Source: Polyangia bacterium (GTDB taxonomy: Bacteria > Myxococcota_A > Polyangia > Nannocystales > Nannocystaceae). Taken from it: a stretch of DNA of 64,000 bases. The notes beneath the pieces were generated by a model, which had not been told where the DNA came from, did not search any database, and saw nothing but the letters and a program-made list of their open reading frames with translations. The stretch is from the NCBI GenBank assembly GCA_030424595.1, contig JAUHWG010000029.1:1-64000 (forward strand), written 5' to 3'. Below, piece after piece: positions 1-7,454 of the stretch (within the stretch, counting starts at the first letter, position 1; every line of letters starts with the position of its first letter). Made by a program: the position numbers and the translations under genes.

Positions 1-2
1 AG

Positions 3-851
3 GAAGTCTGGTGGCTCGGATCGATCGCGACCTGGGGCGCAGCCCCCGAGACTCGCGGCCTGGGCTCGAAGGACGAGCAGGCCAACGACCTCGCGGTTCG
101 GGGAGACACGCTCGTCCTCTGCGGCGCGACGCCATCGGGGTTCGGCGATCTCGATGTGATGCTGAGGGTGTACCGCCCCCAACTGCCGGGGCTCCTGAAG
201 GTGCTGGACTATGCGCCTCCAGGGGACTGGAAGCATACTTTTTCGGAAACGGCCCACGGCTGTGATTTTCGCGATGACACCGCGGTCGTGGTGGTTGGCG
301 ATGCGTTTGGCGGTCACGGCAACGACGTCGATGATCCAACGACCCGGCGATTCTCGATCGTCTACGATCCTCAGAACAACTCGGTGGAGGAGGAACCTTT
401 CCTCGTCCATGAGCCTGAACTAGGCGAGGCGGCCCAGAGCTTCGCCCGTGCCGTGGTGATCGGCGACTGGGGCGATGCGATCATCACCGGCTATTCTTGC
501 CTGAAAGAGTGCTCCAAGGGCACCTTCGAGGGTATGCTCTGGACCGAGAATCAGTGGGGCGGGCTCCTGAACGAAATCTCTCTAGGGTATGTACCTTTGG
601 AGAACTACACCCCCTCGGCGGTCGCCTGGCACCCCGCTCACTACGCTATCGTCGCAAGCGGTGGACCCGGCGACGAATTTCTCCTTCGCGCCTACAGGCC
701 CTCTTGGGACCAAGCGCTATGGAGCTTTCCGAAAACGAGCATCGGAGCGCTTCAGATCGCCCGAGCGGTCGCCGTTGGACGCTTCGGACAGGTCTACGGC
801 GCGGGAGTCGGTGCCAGCTACTACCCCGCGATCGCCTACATTGGCGGCTAA
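3..851 (+). CDS. C-terminal part of a secreted propeller-like protein (5' end outside window)
   Basis: The reading frame is open from the first bases of the window to a TAA at 849-851, so the start lies upstream. The product is rich in short beta-type segments with repeated phrases such as VVVVGDAFGG, AVVIGDWGDAIITGY and AVAVGRFGQVYGAG, spaced as in propeller or delta-60-like repeat proteins. No catalytic motif is visible. It converges tail to tail with the VWA-like lipoprotein gene, with only 9 bases between the stops. The same kind of pair occurs near 36.1 kb in mirror orientation. Family assignment is by style only. Confidence 0.6.
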   Translation, partial: EVWWLGSIATWGAAPETRGLGSKDEQANDLAVRGDTLVLCGATPSGFGDLDVMLRVYRPQLPGLLKVLDYAPPGDWKHTFSETAHGCDFRDDTAVVVVGDAFGGHGNDVDDPTTRRFSIVYDPQNNSVEEEPFLVHEPELGEAAQSFARAVVIGDWGDAIITGYSCLKECSKGTFEGMLWTENQWGGLLNEISLGYVPLENYTPSAVAWHPAHYAIVASGGPGDEFLLRAYRPSWDQALWSFPKTSIGALQIARAVAVGRFGQVYGAGVGASYYPAIAYIGG

Positions 852-860
852 GGGTCCGTT

Positions 861-2081
861 CTACTGAGGGATGAGCTGCTCACAAGCCGCCTCAACAAGC
901 GTGGTTGCTTCGAGAAACTGACCCGTGAAGTCAGGGTCAGTTCGATCGCCGCGCATGTGGTTGGGGAAGAGCTTCGTGAACTGACACACCGCGTCCCCGT
1001 CAGGGCACGCAGGGTTGCCGAGTTGAAGCACCACGACCGCGTTGGGGTCACCATTCTTCGCGGCAATCACAGCATCCGCCCACTCCTCGGGGGTTCCGGG
1101 TGAGTCGTCGTCGTTGCCCGGCTCGATGATCGTGATCATCAGCAGCGCGTCTTCTCGCAAGAACCCCTCGTTACATCCCCCTGGCCCGTTGATCTCCGGC
1201 TGGAGCGAGGCGACTAGATTCTCAGCTAGGTTGTTGATCGCCACCGTCCCAACCTGGGCGACGCAGGCAAATGTGCCGTCCAGATCGGGCTCATCCCTGG
1301 TCAGGTACCGCCGACCATCAGCGATCTTGCACGGCGCATTTGTCGCAAACATCCCGGATGGAAAGACAGAACCAGCACCTGCGGTCTGATCACACTGCGT
1401 CATAGCGTTGAGCGTTGCGCAGGGGTAGTCTGGGACCTCGCAGCACACCTCGCCCTGGGGCTGGGAGTACAAACAGCAAGGCTCTCCAATTTTGCAGCTC
1501 AGGTCGGGGCAAGCTTGCGTGCAGTGGTCCCGGCCCCATCCGCTGTGAGAGTCCACAACCATGATGTGGAAGTCGAAGTCCTCGAACCTTGACTCGATCG
1601 TCTCGATAATGCCTGGGAACGCCTCGATAAGCTGCTTTTGGGACTTCGACATCCAGAGCCCCTGGGAGATCAGGAAGACCAGGTCGATCTTCCCCTGACA
1701 GCCCTCGGGCACGATGTCGCCGGAGCTGCTGCTCTCCCAGCCGACATCAGTGACCGGGGCTGTCGCCGTCGCGCCGGCGCCTGTCGACGAGGAAGATGCA
1801 GGTGCCGAGTCAGCCTCGGTCGTAGAGCTCGACACCGACGCGGAGCTACCCGCCGAGCCAGTCGTCGACTCCGCCCCTGTCGACCCCGGCGCGCCGGAGC
1901 TCGACGTGAATGCTGCGGTCGAAGCGCCCTGGCAGCTCATGCTCAACCCTGCAACCAGGCTCCAGAGGATGCGGCATCCGGGAAGATGACGTCGGAGGCG
2001 TTCCCCTCTCAGCGAGCCATCGCCGAACGGCACGTCAGCGCCCTCAGCATGTTCCGAGGTTGCTCCAGGAGTCCGGTGCAT
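861..2081 (-). CDS. VWA-like secreted lipoprotein with degenerate MIDAS
   Basis: About 406 residues. A basic stretch is followed by a hydrophobic segment ending in GLSMSC, a lipobox-like site, then a Ser/Thr/Gly/Ala linker of about 75 residues typical of Nannocystaceae surface proteins. The folded part begins at CQGKIDLVFLISQGLWM, where von Willebrand A proteins carry DxSxS; here the serines are lost. At least ten later Cys residues suggest disulfides. No ATG lies close upstream of the lipobox, so the start is uncertain. It is a clear paralogue of the protein at 34986-36140 (shared FDFHIMVVD/FDLHVMVVD, CDxTxGAG, GCNxGFLRxDALL). Metal binding is doubtful. Confidence 0.7.
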   Translation of the reverse strand: MHRTPGATSEHAEGADVPFGDGSLRGERLRRHLPGCRILWSLVAGLSMSCQGASTAAFTSSSGAPGSTGAESTTGSAGSSASVSSSTTEADSAPASSSSTGAGATATAPVTDVGWESSSSGDIVPEGCQGKIDLVFLISQGLWMSKSQKQLIEAFPGIIETIESRFEDFDFHIMVVDSHSGWGRDHCTQACPDLSCKIGEPCCLYSQPQGEVCCEVPDYPCATLNAMTQCDQTAGAGSVFPSGMFATNAPCKIADGRRYLTRDEPDLDGTFACVAQVGTVAINNLAENLVASLQPEINGPGGCNEGFLREDALLMITIIEPGNDDDSPGTPEEWADAVIAAKNGDPNAVVVLQLGNPACPDGDAVCQFTKLFPNHMRGDRTDPDFTGQFLEATTLVEAACEQLIPQ

Positions 2082-2277
2082 CGGGCGTCATGCTACTCCA
2101 GGTTCCGAGCGAGATCGAGCCCACGCCATCTGCTCGGTACAGATCAAGCGCCCAGCGGTGGCAACGCGACCAGCTTTTCCCGCCACGCCTTATCCACCAC
2201 CGAGAGTTGCCCATGAGACCCGCTCGTCGCCAAGCCTAGGCCCAAGTCCGGCAAGGGGATCGAGCTACGCAGGCGAC

Positions 2278-2643
2278 TCACTCGCCGTTGCAAAGCTGCT
2301 CGGAAGAGCAGGTGTTGTTCTCGCACACCGAGTCGTCATTACAAGTGGCGAAGCACGCTGAGAAGGTCCCAAAGCAGGCCGTTTCGTCGGGACACACATT
2401 CGCATCCTCGATCGAGCACTCCCGCATGCAGTAGCCGGTGATGCAGATCGTTCCATCCGGGCACCCCGCCTCGCAGGTTTGCGAGCACTGGCGTGTGTCC
2501 GCTGCGGCTGGCCAGTCTCCATGCACGCACCGCTCTGACTTGCAGTCGGAGTCGTCCTCGCAGATCTCACCGATCTCCTGACCGCATGCGACGGTCCACA
2601 CCAGGGCGATGAGGGTGCAGGGGAGCCGAAGGCATCGGGGCAT
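2278..2643 (-). CDS. Small Cys-rich lipoprotein
   Basis: The 121-residue product has a short signal peptide ending in the lipobox TVAC, then a compact domain with about 20 cysteines in spaced pairs (for example CEDDSDCKSERC and CNDDSVCENNTC). Such domains are common in extracellular myxobacterial proteins, where they are disulfide-rich and may bind other proteins. The start at the ATG complementary to 2641-2643 is chosen because it leads directly into the signal peptide; an upstream in-frame ATG would add 23 residues that do not look like a signal. No enzymatic role is visible. Confidence 0.65.
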   Translation of the reverse strand: MPRCLRLPCTLIALVWTVACGQEIGEICEDDSDCKSERCVHGDWPAAADTRQCSQTCEAGCPDGTICITGYCMRECSIEDANVCPDETACFGTFSACFATCNDDSVCENNTCSSEQLCNGE

Positions 2644-2954
2644 AGTGTTTATTATCGCGCACCAACTCCAGCTCGCAACAGCGCGGCTCTGCGCAGCGCT
2701 GTGTCGCGCCACGAGGTCGGCTGCCGGGCCAGGCCGAGCTTGGGGTGCCTGTGTCCGACGTCACCACGGGCAGCCGGCCCCAAGCCCCAGCTCCGTCGAC
2801 GAGATCTTACGTGAAGCTCGCGAAGCGCGCAGGGACAGCGCGTGAGCGCGCCGGGGCCGCTATTTCCGCGCCTCCGTGCAACGACGTCCTCATCCGACCG
2901 ACCCACCTGCAGGACGCCGCCGGGACGGGCCCGCGGTGTCGATGGAGGGCGGGC
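2644..2954. other. Intergenic stretch, probable left edge of the integrated element
   Basis: About 310 bases separate the minus-strand lipoprotein from the first gene of the element. Apart from the possible promoter and a ribosome-binding site just before 2955, I see no gene here. The left boundary of the element probably lies in it, but no convincing attachment repeat was found. Confidence 0.4.
2651..2678 (-). promoter_or_regulatory. Possible sigma70-like promoter for the Cys-rich lipoprotein
   Basis: On the minus strand, TTGCGA (2678-2673) and GATAAT (2656-2651) are separated by 16 bases, and the ATG follows only 7 bases after the -10-like box. If used, the transcript would be nearly leaderless. 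The AT-rich box stands out against the GC-rich surroundings. This is pattern recognition only. Confidence 0.3.
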
Positions 2955-4301
2955 ATGCCGCGGGTTGTGGTGTCGAGGGTGGAGGAGCTCCCGCGCGAGC
3001 TCTGGTTTGGGAGGACGGGGCCGCTGGAGCGGCTCTCCTTGAAGAGGTCGCTGGCGAAGCTCGAGGCCGCGGGGCTCCGCCCTAGCTGGTCGCGGGTCGA
3101 CCCGCTGCTCGCGTACCTGCGCGAGTGCGTCGCGGAGCTCGGCTCGTACGCGAAGTGTGCGGCCGTCGTCGGCGCGACGCGGAACATGATCCGGGACGCG
3201 TGCCGCGGTCGCTACGTCCCCGGCTTTGATCGCCTGCTCGCCTGGGGTCGTCGCCTCGCCGAGCACTCGCGCGGGCTGAGCGGGCTTCTGCTGACGGTCG
3301 ATCTGCCGGACGAAGCCGCGGCCGCACAGCGGCTCGCGGCCGACCAAGACCCCGGGGGGACGCCCACCGTCTGGGCGCGTGCGGAGCGCGGCACGCGACG
3401 CGCATCCTGGCCAGCTACGGTCGTGCTCGATCCCAGCGACTACACCCAGGGTGAAGTCGCAACGGCGGCCGATCCTTCCCGCATCCCCCCATGGGCAAAG
3501 CCCGACGCCAGCGCCAACTCAAAAGGCCTCGCTACCCCTGTGCCGGGCCTGATCCCAAGCGCAGCGGGCACGTGCCCACCCCGTGGCACGGCGTCCCCCC
3601 AGGGTGCTCCGGCGCCGACGATGCGCGCCGAACCATCCTTCACCCAGGGTGAACGTAGCGCGAGCGCTCCTCCGGAGACCTCAGAGGCGCCCGCCCTGGG
3701 TGTTGTGTCGAAAACCGCACCGCAGATCGAGGCCGAGCTGGGTGTTGTGTCGATCAGCGCGCCTACCAAGGTGGGTGAAGATCCTATAGCCGCACCCGAG
3801 ACCCTGGGTGAACATTCCAATTGCACGCACTGTCGACGCACAACCCTGGGTGAAGTTGATATTTGCGAGCGGCAAGGGGTGGGTGTTCATTCACCAATCG
3901 AGCACCGCCCTGCGCTCAGATATGTTGATAAAAAATCGACAAAAAAGTCCTTGCCCCCGAGGCTCACCGATCCAGTATCAGTCCCTGCAATGGTGGTAGC
4001 GGAGTTTCGAGATGGAGGGCGATCGGTGCGTGCAGGCTGCTTCGACACGGAGGAGCAGGCACGACGAGCGATCGACTCGCTGCTCGATGCGAAGGTCTAC
4101 GAGGGGGAGCCCTACATCGATGGGCGCCTCTACACTCGGGTGAAGAGCCAGGAGGAACTCGTCGACGAACTCGTCGAGAGGAAGTTCCAGGCGATGGTCG
4201 CCTCTCAGTCAATGCAGGGGCAGCATCGAGAGTCGCTCTTCATGGCCTTTGTCTTCAACGTGATCAACGGAGTCTGGAAACATGGCACAGTCGACGAATA
4301 A
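2955..4301 (+). CDS. Candidate replication initiator / DNA-binding protein with embedded iterons
   Basis: The ATG at 2955 is preceded by GGAGG at 2944-2948 with a 6-base spacer, giving 448 residues. The first ~110 residues are basic and helical, with a helix-turn-helix-like stretch at about 66-92 (SYAKCAAVVGATRNMI). Residues ~160-330 are low complexity, and their DNA holds eight iteron-like sites followed by an AT-rich tract. The last ~100 residues form a compact domain containing FDTEEQARRAIDSLLD. DNA-binding N-terminus, internal iterons, AT-rich DNA and a separate C-terminus match the layout of lambda O. An alternative is a regulator with its operators inside the gene, or two fused genes (an in-frame ATG lies at 3990). 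It overlaps the next gene by 20 bases. Confidence 0.55.
   Translation: MPRVVVSRVEELPRELWFGRTGPLERLSLKRSLAKLEAAGLRPSWSRVDPLLAYLRECVAELGSYAKCAAVVGATRNMIRDACRGRYVPGFDRLLAWGRRLAEHSRGLSGLLLTVDLPDEAAAAQRLAADQDPGGTPTVWARAERGTRRASWPATVVLDPSDYTQGEVATAADPSRIPPWAKPDASANSKGLATPVPGLIPSAAGTCPPRGTASPQGAPAPTMRAEPSFTQGERSASAPPETSEAPALGVVSKTAPQIEAELGVVSISAPTKVGEDPIAAPETLGEHSNCTHCRRTTLGEVDICERQGVGVHSPIEHRPALRYVDKKSTKKSLPPRLTDPVSVPAMVVAEFRDGGRSVRAGCFDTEEQARRAIDSLLDAKVYEGEPYIDGRLYTRVKSQEELVDELVERKFQAMVASQSMQGQHRESLFMAFVFNVINGVWKHGTVDE
3441..3950. repeat. Iteron-like array plus AT-rich tract: candidate replication origin
   Basis: Eight sites share a GGGTG core starting at 3449, 3647, 3698, 3740, 3773, 3806, 3848 and 3881. 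The first two are near-perfect and perfect palindromes (TTCACCCAGGGTGAA at 3639-3653). Sites three and four share 16 identical bases, CTGGGTGTTGTGTCGA. Spacings from site two onward are 51, 42, 33, 33, 42 and 33, roughly 3 to 5 helical turns and always multiples of 3. An AT-rich tract follows at 3917-3950, with A6 runs unusual for this DNA. This is the arrangement of an iteron origin with its unwinding element. Confidence 0.5.
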
Positions 4302-4710
4302 TGGAGTTACGAGCACACAACAGTTCGAGGAGGACGCGGCAGGGAACCTGCTGAGCTACCTCCGCAAGGCGGTGAGCGAGTATCAGGACAAGGAGCAGCA
4401 GCGCGTGGCGGAGTGGCTGCTCAGATCATCGAGCACCGAGGACATGGTGCGACGGGTCGGATCGCTGATGCGAGGCTCGTGGAAGTCCGATCTGGCCCTC
4501 GCGCTCTCCTCGGTCGCGGGGCTGGGGCTCGGCTACGTCGGTGGCTCCCTGCTGCCCGCGGGTCTCGGCCCGATCCCCTACATCGCCGCGATCGGCCTGG
4601 GAGGGCTTCTCCCGGGGATACTGACGCGGCAGGGGGTCATCGTCCGCAACGTCTTCAACCTCGGCGGCCTGATGTTCGGCGCCGGTGCTGTCCTCGGGGC
4701 GAGGACGTAG
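4282..4710 (+). CDS. Small membrane protein of the element
   Basis: The 142-residue product starts with a hydrophilic, helical ~70 residues (QFEEDAAGNLLSYLRKAV), followed by two or three Gly/Leu-rich membrane segments from about residue 73 to the end (LALALSSVAGLGLGYVGGSL, PYIAAIGLGGLLPGIL, GGLMFGAGAVLG). No family is recognised. Its ATG lies inside the end of the preceding gene, suggesting translational coupling. A protein with a soluble head and Gly-rich membrane tail near the start of the cluster would fit a virion membrane component, but nothing in the sequence proves it. Confidence 0.6.
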   Translation: MAQSTNNGVTSTQQFEEDAAGNLLSYLRKAVSEYQDKEQQRVAEWLLRSSSTEDMVRRVGSLMRGSWKSDLALALSSVAGLGLGYVGGSLLPAGLGPIPYIAAIGLGGLLPGILTRQGVIVRNVFNLGGLMFGAGAVLGART

Positions 4711-4719
4711 GAGCTCGTC

Positions 4720-5058
4720 ATGATGGGTCTGTTTCTCGTAGAAAAGGTCCTCCGAGGCGACTCCGCCGAGGTGGCGATCACCGGGGTCGACGCCGAGGGA
4801 CGGCGCGCACGGATCGAGGTGCCGGCGAGCGCAGCGGCGTCCGTCCGCCCCGGGAGCGCCCTCCTGCTGCAGTGGTGGACGACTGAGGTGCCGATGATGT
4901 CCTCGGCGATCGCTCCCGCGGCTCCGGCCGACGAGGCCGCGGAAGGCGACGGCATCGACGTCGAAGCTGACGCCACGGCCGAAGCTGAAGCTGAAGCCGA
5001 GGTGGCGCACGACGAGCGCGTTGAGCGAGAGTTTCGCGCGTTGATCGGCCTGGCGTAG
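4720..5058 (+). CDS. Small protein with beta domain and acidic Glu/Ala tail
   Basis: The 112-residue product begins with an alternating-residue, beta-type domain (FLVEKVLRGDSAEVAITGV) to about residue 55. An Ala/Glu/Asp-rich low-complexity segment with an (EA)n run follows at about 84-94. A second ATG codon follows the first. The gene sits 9 bases after the membrane protein gene, in the same orientation, so cotranscription is likely. No family recognised. Confidence 0.5.
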   Translation: MMGLFLVEKVLRGDSAEVAITGVDAEGRRARIEVPASAAASVRPGSALLLQWWTTEVPMMSSAIAPAAPADEAAEGDGIDVEADATAEAEAEAEVAHDERVEREFRALIGLA

Positions 5059-5153
5059 GCAATCTGGATTTGTGGCGGGAGGGATGACCCTCCTGGGTAG
5101 AGAGTGACTTGATTGGAAGCTCCGTCGATACGGCGGGAATGGAGATGTGTGTG

Positions 5154-5873
5154 ATGAATGAGAGCATTGTGACAATGGCGAACAACGGCGTCGTGGACGT
5201 CGACGACGAGGTCCATCGGCGGCTCTGCCAGGGGCTGCGATCCACTCCCGAGGAGCTGGCCCTGATGGCCCAGTGCGCCCGCCGGGTCCCCAAGTTGGAG
5301 AGCAGCTGCCGCGAGCTCACGCAACGCTGCGCGGCGCTGGAGAAGCTGCTGGACATGGTGAACTGCCCGGCGAACATGAACGTCAGCGCCGTGACGGTGG
5401 ACCGGATCTCGAAGGAGACGCAGGTCAACGTCTCGGAGATCGTCAAGGGCCTCGGCGGTGACTATGTCGAGGCCTACCCGGTGCCGCCCAAGAAGAAGAT
5501 CCGGCTCGTCCAGAAGGCGCGGCCCGGCTACTCGCCGAAGACGATCACGATCGCGCTGAACCTCGCCAACGACGGCAAGAACCACCTCGACATCGCCGTC
5601 CGGCTCTACGTGACGACCGATCCGCGGGACCTCGGCGAGGGGATCGGCGGCGAGTACCGCGGGTTCCAGTTCTTCAACAACGACGGGATCCCGACGCCGC
5701 AGCCGTTCCCCACCTACAAGAACATGCCGATGACGATCGGCACGCTCGAGTACTTGGTCATCGAGATCGAGCACCAGGGGTCCTCCAACAACCTCGTCAG
5801 CGCGTTCGCGGCGGCGAGCGTCAACGCCCAGGGCTGGTACGCGGCCTGCGGCACCGACGGCGCGTGTCGCTAG
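5154..5873 (+). CDS. Beta-rich protein of the element, candidate structural protein
   Basis: About 239 residues from the ATG at 5154, which is preceded by GGAG at 5141-5144; a TTG at 5109 and ATGs at 5139 and 5145 are alternatives. Residues 20-75 are helical with regularly spaced Cys. From about 110 on the sequence is beta-rich with Asn/Gly turns (KTITIALNLANDGKNHLDIA, YRGFQFFNNDG, GTLEYLVIEIEH). It carries no catalytic motif, signal peptide or membrane span. Its size, beta content and position next to another beta-rich protein make it a candidate capsid subunit of the single-jelly-roll type. No homologue is recognised, so function is inference. Confidence 0.55.
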   Translation: MNESIVTMANNGVVDVDDEVHRRLCQGLRSTPEELALMAQCARRVPKLESSCRELTQRCAALEKLLDMVNCPANMNVSAVTVDRISKETQVNVSEIVKGLGGDYVEAYPVPPKKKIRLVQKARPGYSPKTITIALNLANDGKNHLDIAVRLYVTTDPRDLGEGIGGEYRGFQFFNNDGIPTPQPFPTYKNMPMTIGTLEYLVIEIEHQGSSNNLVSAFAAASVNAQGWYAACGTDGACR

Positions 5874-5885
5874 GAGACCACGACG

Positions 5886-6758
5886 ATGGCCTCTGAACCG
5901 ATCGCATTCAGGATCGACAACACGGTCGATTGGGACGGTGTGACCCCGGTGGGGTTGCAGCGGGGAGACTTCCGGGTCTTCGACCAGCGCTACTACGTCG
6001 GCTCCCTCGAGGCGCCGGCGGGGACGCTCACGGCGGACTTCTTCGGGGTGTTCAGCGCGCTGACGCCGAAGCTCGTCGGCGTCGCGTCATCGAGCTCGAA
6101 CCCGCTCTCGATCCTGCGGGTCCTGTCGTCGGGGGATCCCGACGTCTTCCGGCAGGAGGTCGAGCTCTCGCCGCGGATGGTCCACGTGCCGGTGTTCGCC
6201 GGCGATCGGATCGCGATCGTCACCCACGAGAGCGGGAGCACCAGCCTCGAGTTCGTGGTGACGGAGCTCTCCGACCGAGACCACGTCCAGCTCGCGAGTA
6301 TGGCCTCGGACGAGGTCTGCGGGCGGCGAGTTCGGATCATCCGCACGGGCGGCTCCGGCTTCACTCACGAGCCTACAACAGAGACCTGGCAGCCAGCGCT
6401 GAGCTGGGATCCGTCACGCCGGGTCCTGCACGGGTATGAGGTCGTCAACGGGGTCATCCCGGCGCGCGACCTCTGCATGTCGCCGCGCGCCGAGGGCTGC
6501 CTCGTCAGCGTCCGCTACTCGGGGATCGGCGATGGTGCCGGCCGGCTCTTCGTGGTCGACGGGCACCTCCGCGAGGCCACGGAAGTGCAGGATGGCCTCA
6601 AGAGCGGCGAGTGGTCGAAGGTCGCGTTCGTCGGCCGCGATGACTTCATCGGTCTGTCGTCGCCGGGACCTGTCGGTGATGCGGTCGTCTGTGATCTGGA
6701 GCTGGTCCGCGTCGCTCCAGGCGAGCGGCTGAGCGAACGCTACGCGCGGGGACTCTGA
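5886..6758 (+). CDS. Second beta-rich protein, candidate structural protein
   Basis: The 290-residue product starts at an ATG with AGGAGA 8 bases upstream. Almost its whole length reads as beta-strands with short turns (FRVFDQRYYVGSL, FAGDRIAIVTHESGSTSLEF, GRLFVVDGHL, DAVVCDLELVRVAPG), like a jelly-roll or carbohydrate-binding fold, and it lacks membrane spans. It follows the 239-residue beta protein after 12 bases. Two adjacent small beta proteins of about 240 and 290 residues recall viruses built from two single-jelly-roll capsid proteins, such as Thermus phage P23-77 and haloarchaeal SH1. That comparison is by size and predicted fold only. Confidence 0.55.
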   Translation: MASEPIAFRIDNTVDWDGVTPVGLQRGDFRVFDQRYYVGSLEAPAGTLTADFFGVFSALTPKLVGVASSSSNPLSILRVLSSGDPDVFRQEVELSPRMVHVPVFAGDRIAIVTHESGSTSLEFVVTELSDRDHVQLASMASDEVCGRRVRIIRTGGSGFTHEPTTETWQPALSWDPSRRVLHGYEVVNGVIPARDLCMSPRAEGCLVSVRYSGIGDGAGRLFVVDGHLREATEVQDGLKSGEWSKVAFVGRDDFIGLSSPGPVGDAVVCDLELVRVAPGERLSERYARGL

Positions 6759-6767
6759 GAGGTCATC

Positions 6768-7445
6768 ATGATCATTGATCCGTCACGGGTGCTGCTACTC
6801 GGCGAATACGCCACTCTGGCGGAGTCGGGCTCCGAGACCGAGCTCGGAGCCCGAGAGGCTGAGGTTCGGGTGTTTATTGAGGCGCTTTGGAGCGCTGCCG
6901 GAGGAGGGGGTCGGCGTCGTTTCATGGAGGCTGTCGGCCCGCGCTCGAGCGCGATGCCTTGGGTCGCTGTGAAGGCGCGAGAGCCAGGCGAAGGCGGGGA
7001 GGGTCTCGCGCCTCCCGCGATCGAGCTGCTCATGGACAGCGAGCCTATGGGCGATGAAGGGGTCGCGGCACATCTCCTTGATCCGGAGACTGAGGCTGCC
7101 GAACTCAGCCTGAAGGCGCTGCGTGAGTGGGACTGGGAGGTGCTCGGCCGGGTCCTGACACCGTCAGGATGGCGACTCGAAATTATCGACGAGGATTCGC
7201 CCGAGGGGACCGCGAGCGTCGGGGATGAGGACGCCAAGAACGAGGGCGAGGGCGAGGGCGAGGGCGAGGTTGTGGATGACCCCGAGCCGGCAGCCAACAA
7301 CTCCGACGAACAGGAGTCTGGTGGGGCTCTTGTGTTCCCTGAGAGCGTCACCGTCACGAGGCAATGGTGGCCCTGGGCGCTCGCCGCAGGAGGCATCGGG
7401 ATCGTTGGGACAGCGCTGTGGCTCGTGGTCGAGCGCAAGGAATGA
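6768..7445 (+). CDS. Single-span membrane protein with acidic linker
   Basis: 225 residues. The N-terminal ~140 form a soluble helical domain, followed by an acidic linker containing a (GE)n run encoded by GAGGGC repeats at 7242-7269. A C-terminal membrane segment, RQWWPWALAAGGIGIVGTAL, is followed by a short basic tail. This is a tail-anchored or type II layout with the aromatic belt WWPW before the span, similar to the 204-residue protein at 19294. No known family. It is spaced 9 bases from both neighbours, consistent with one operon. Confidence 0.55.
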   Translation: MIIDPSRVLLLGEYATLAESGSETELGAREAEVRVFIEALWSAAGGGGRRRFMEAVGPRSSAMPWVAVKAREPGEGGEGLAPPAIELLMDSEPMGDEGVAAHLLDPETEAAELSLKALREWDWEVLGRVLTPSGWRLEIIDEDSPEGTASVGDEDAKNEGEGEGEGEVVDDPEPAANNSDEQESGGALVFPESVTVTRQWWPWALAAGGIGIVGTALWLVVERKE

Positions 7446-7454
7446 GGTGGAGCG

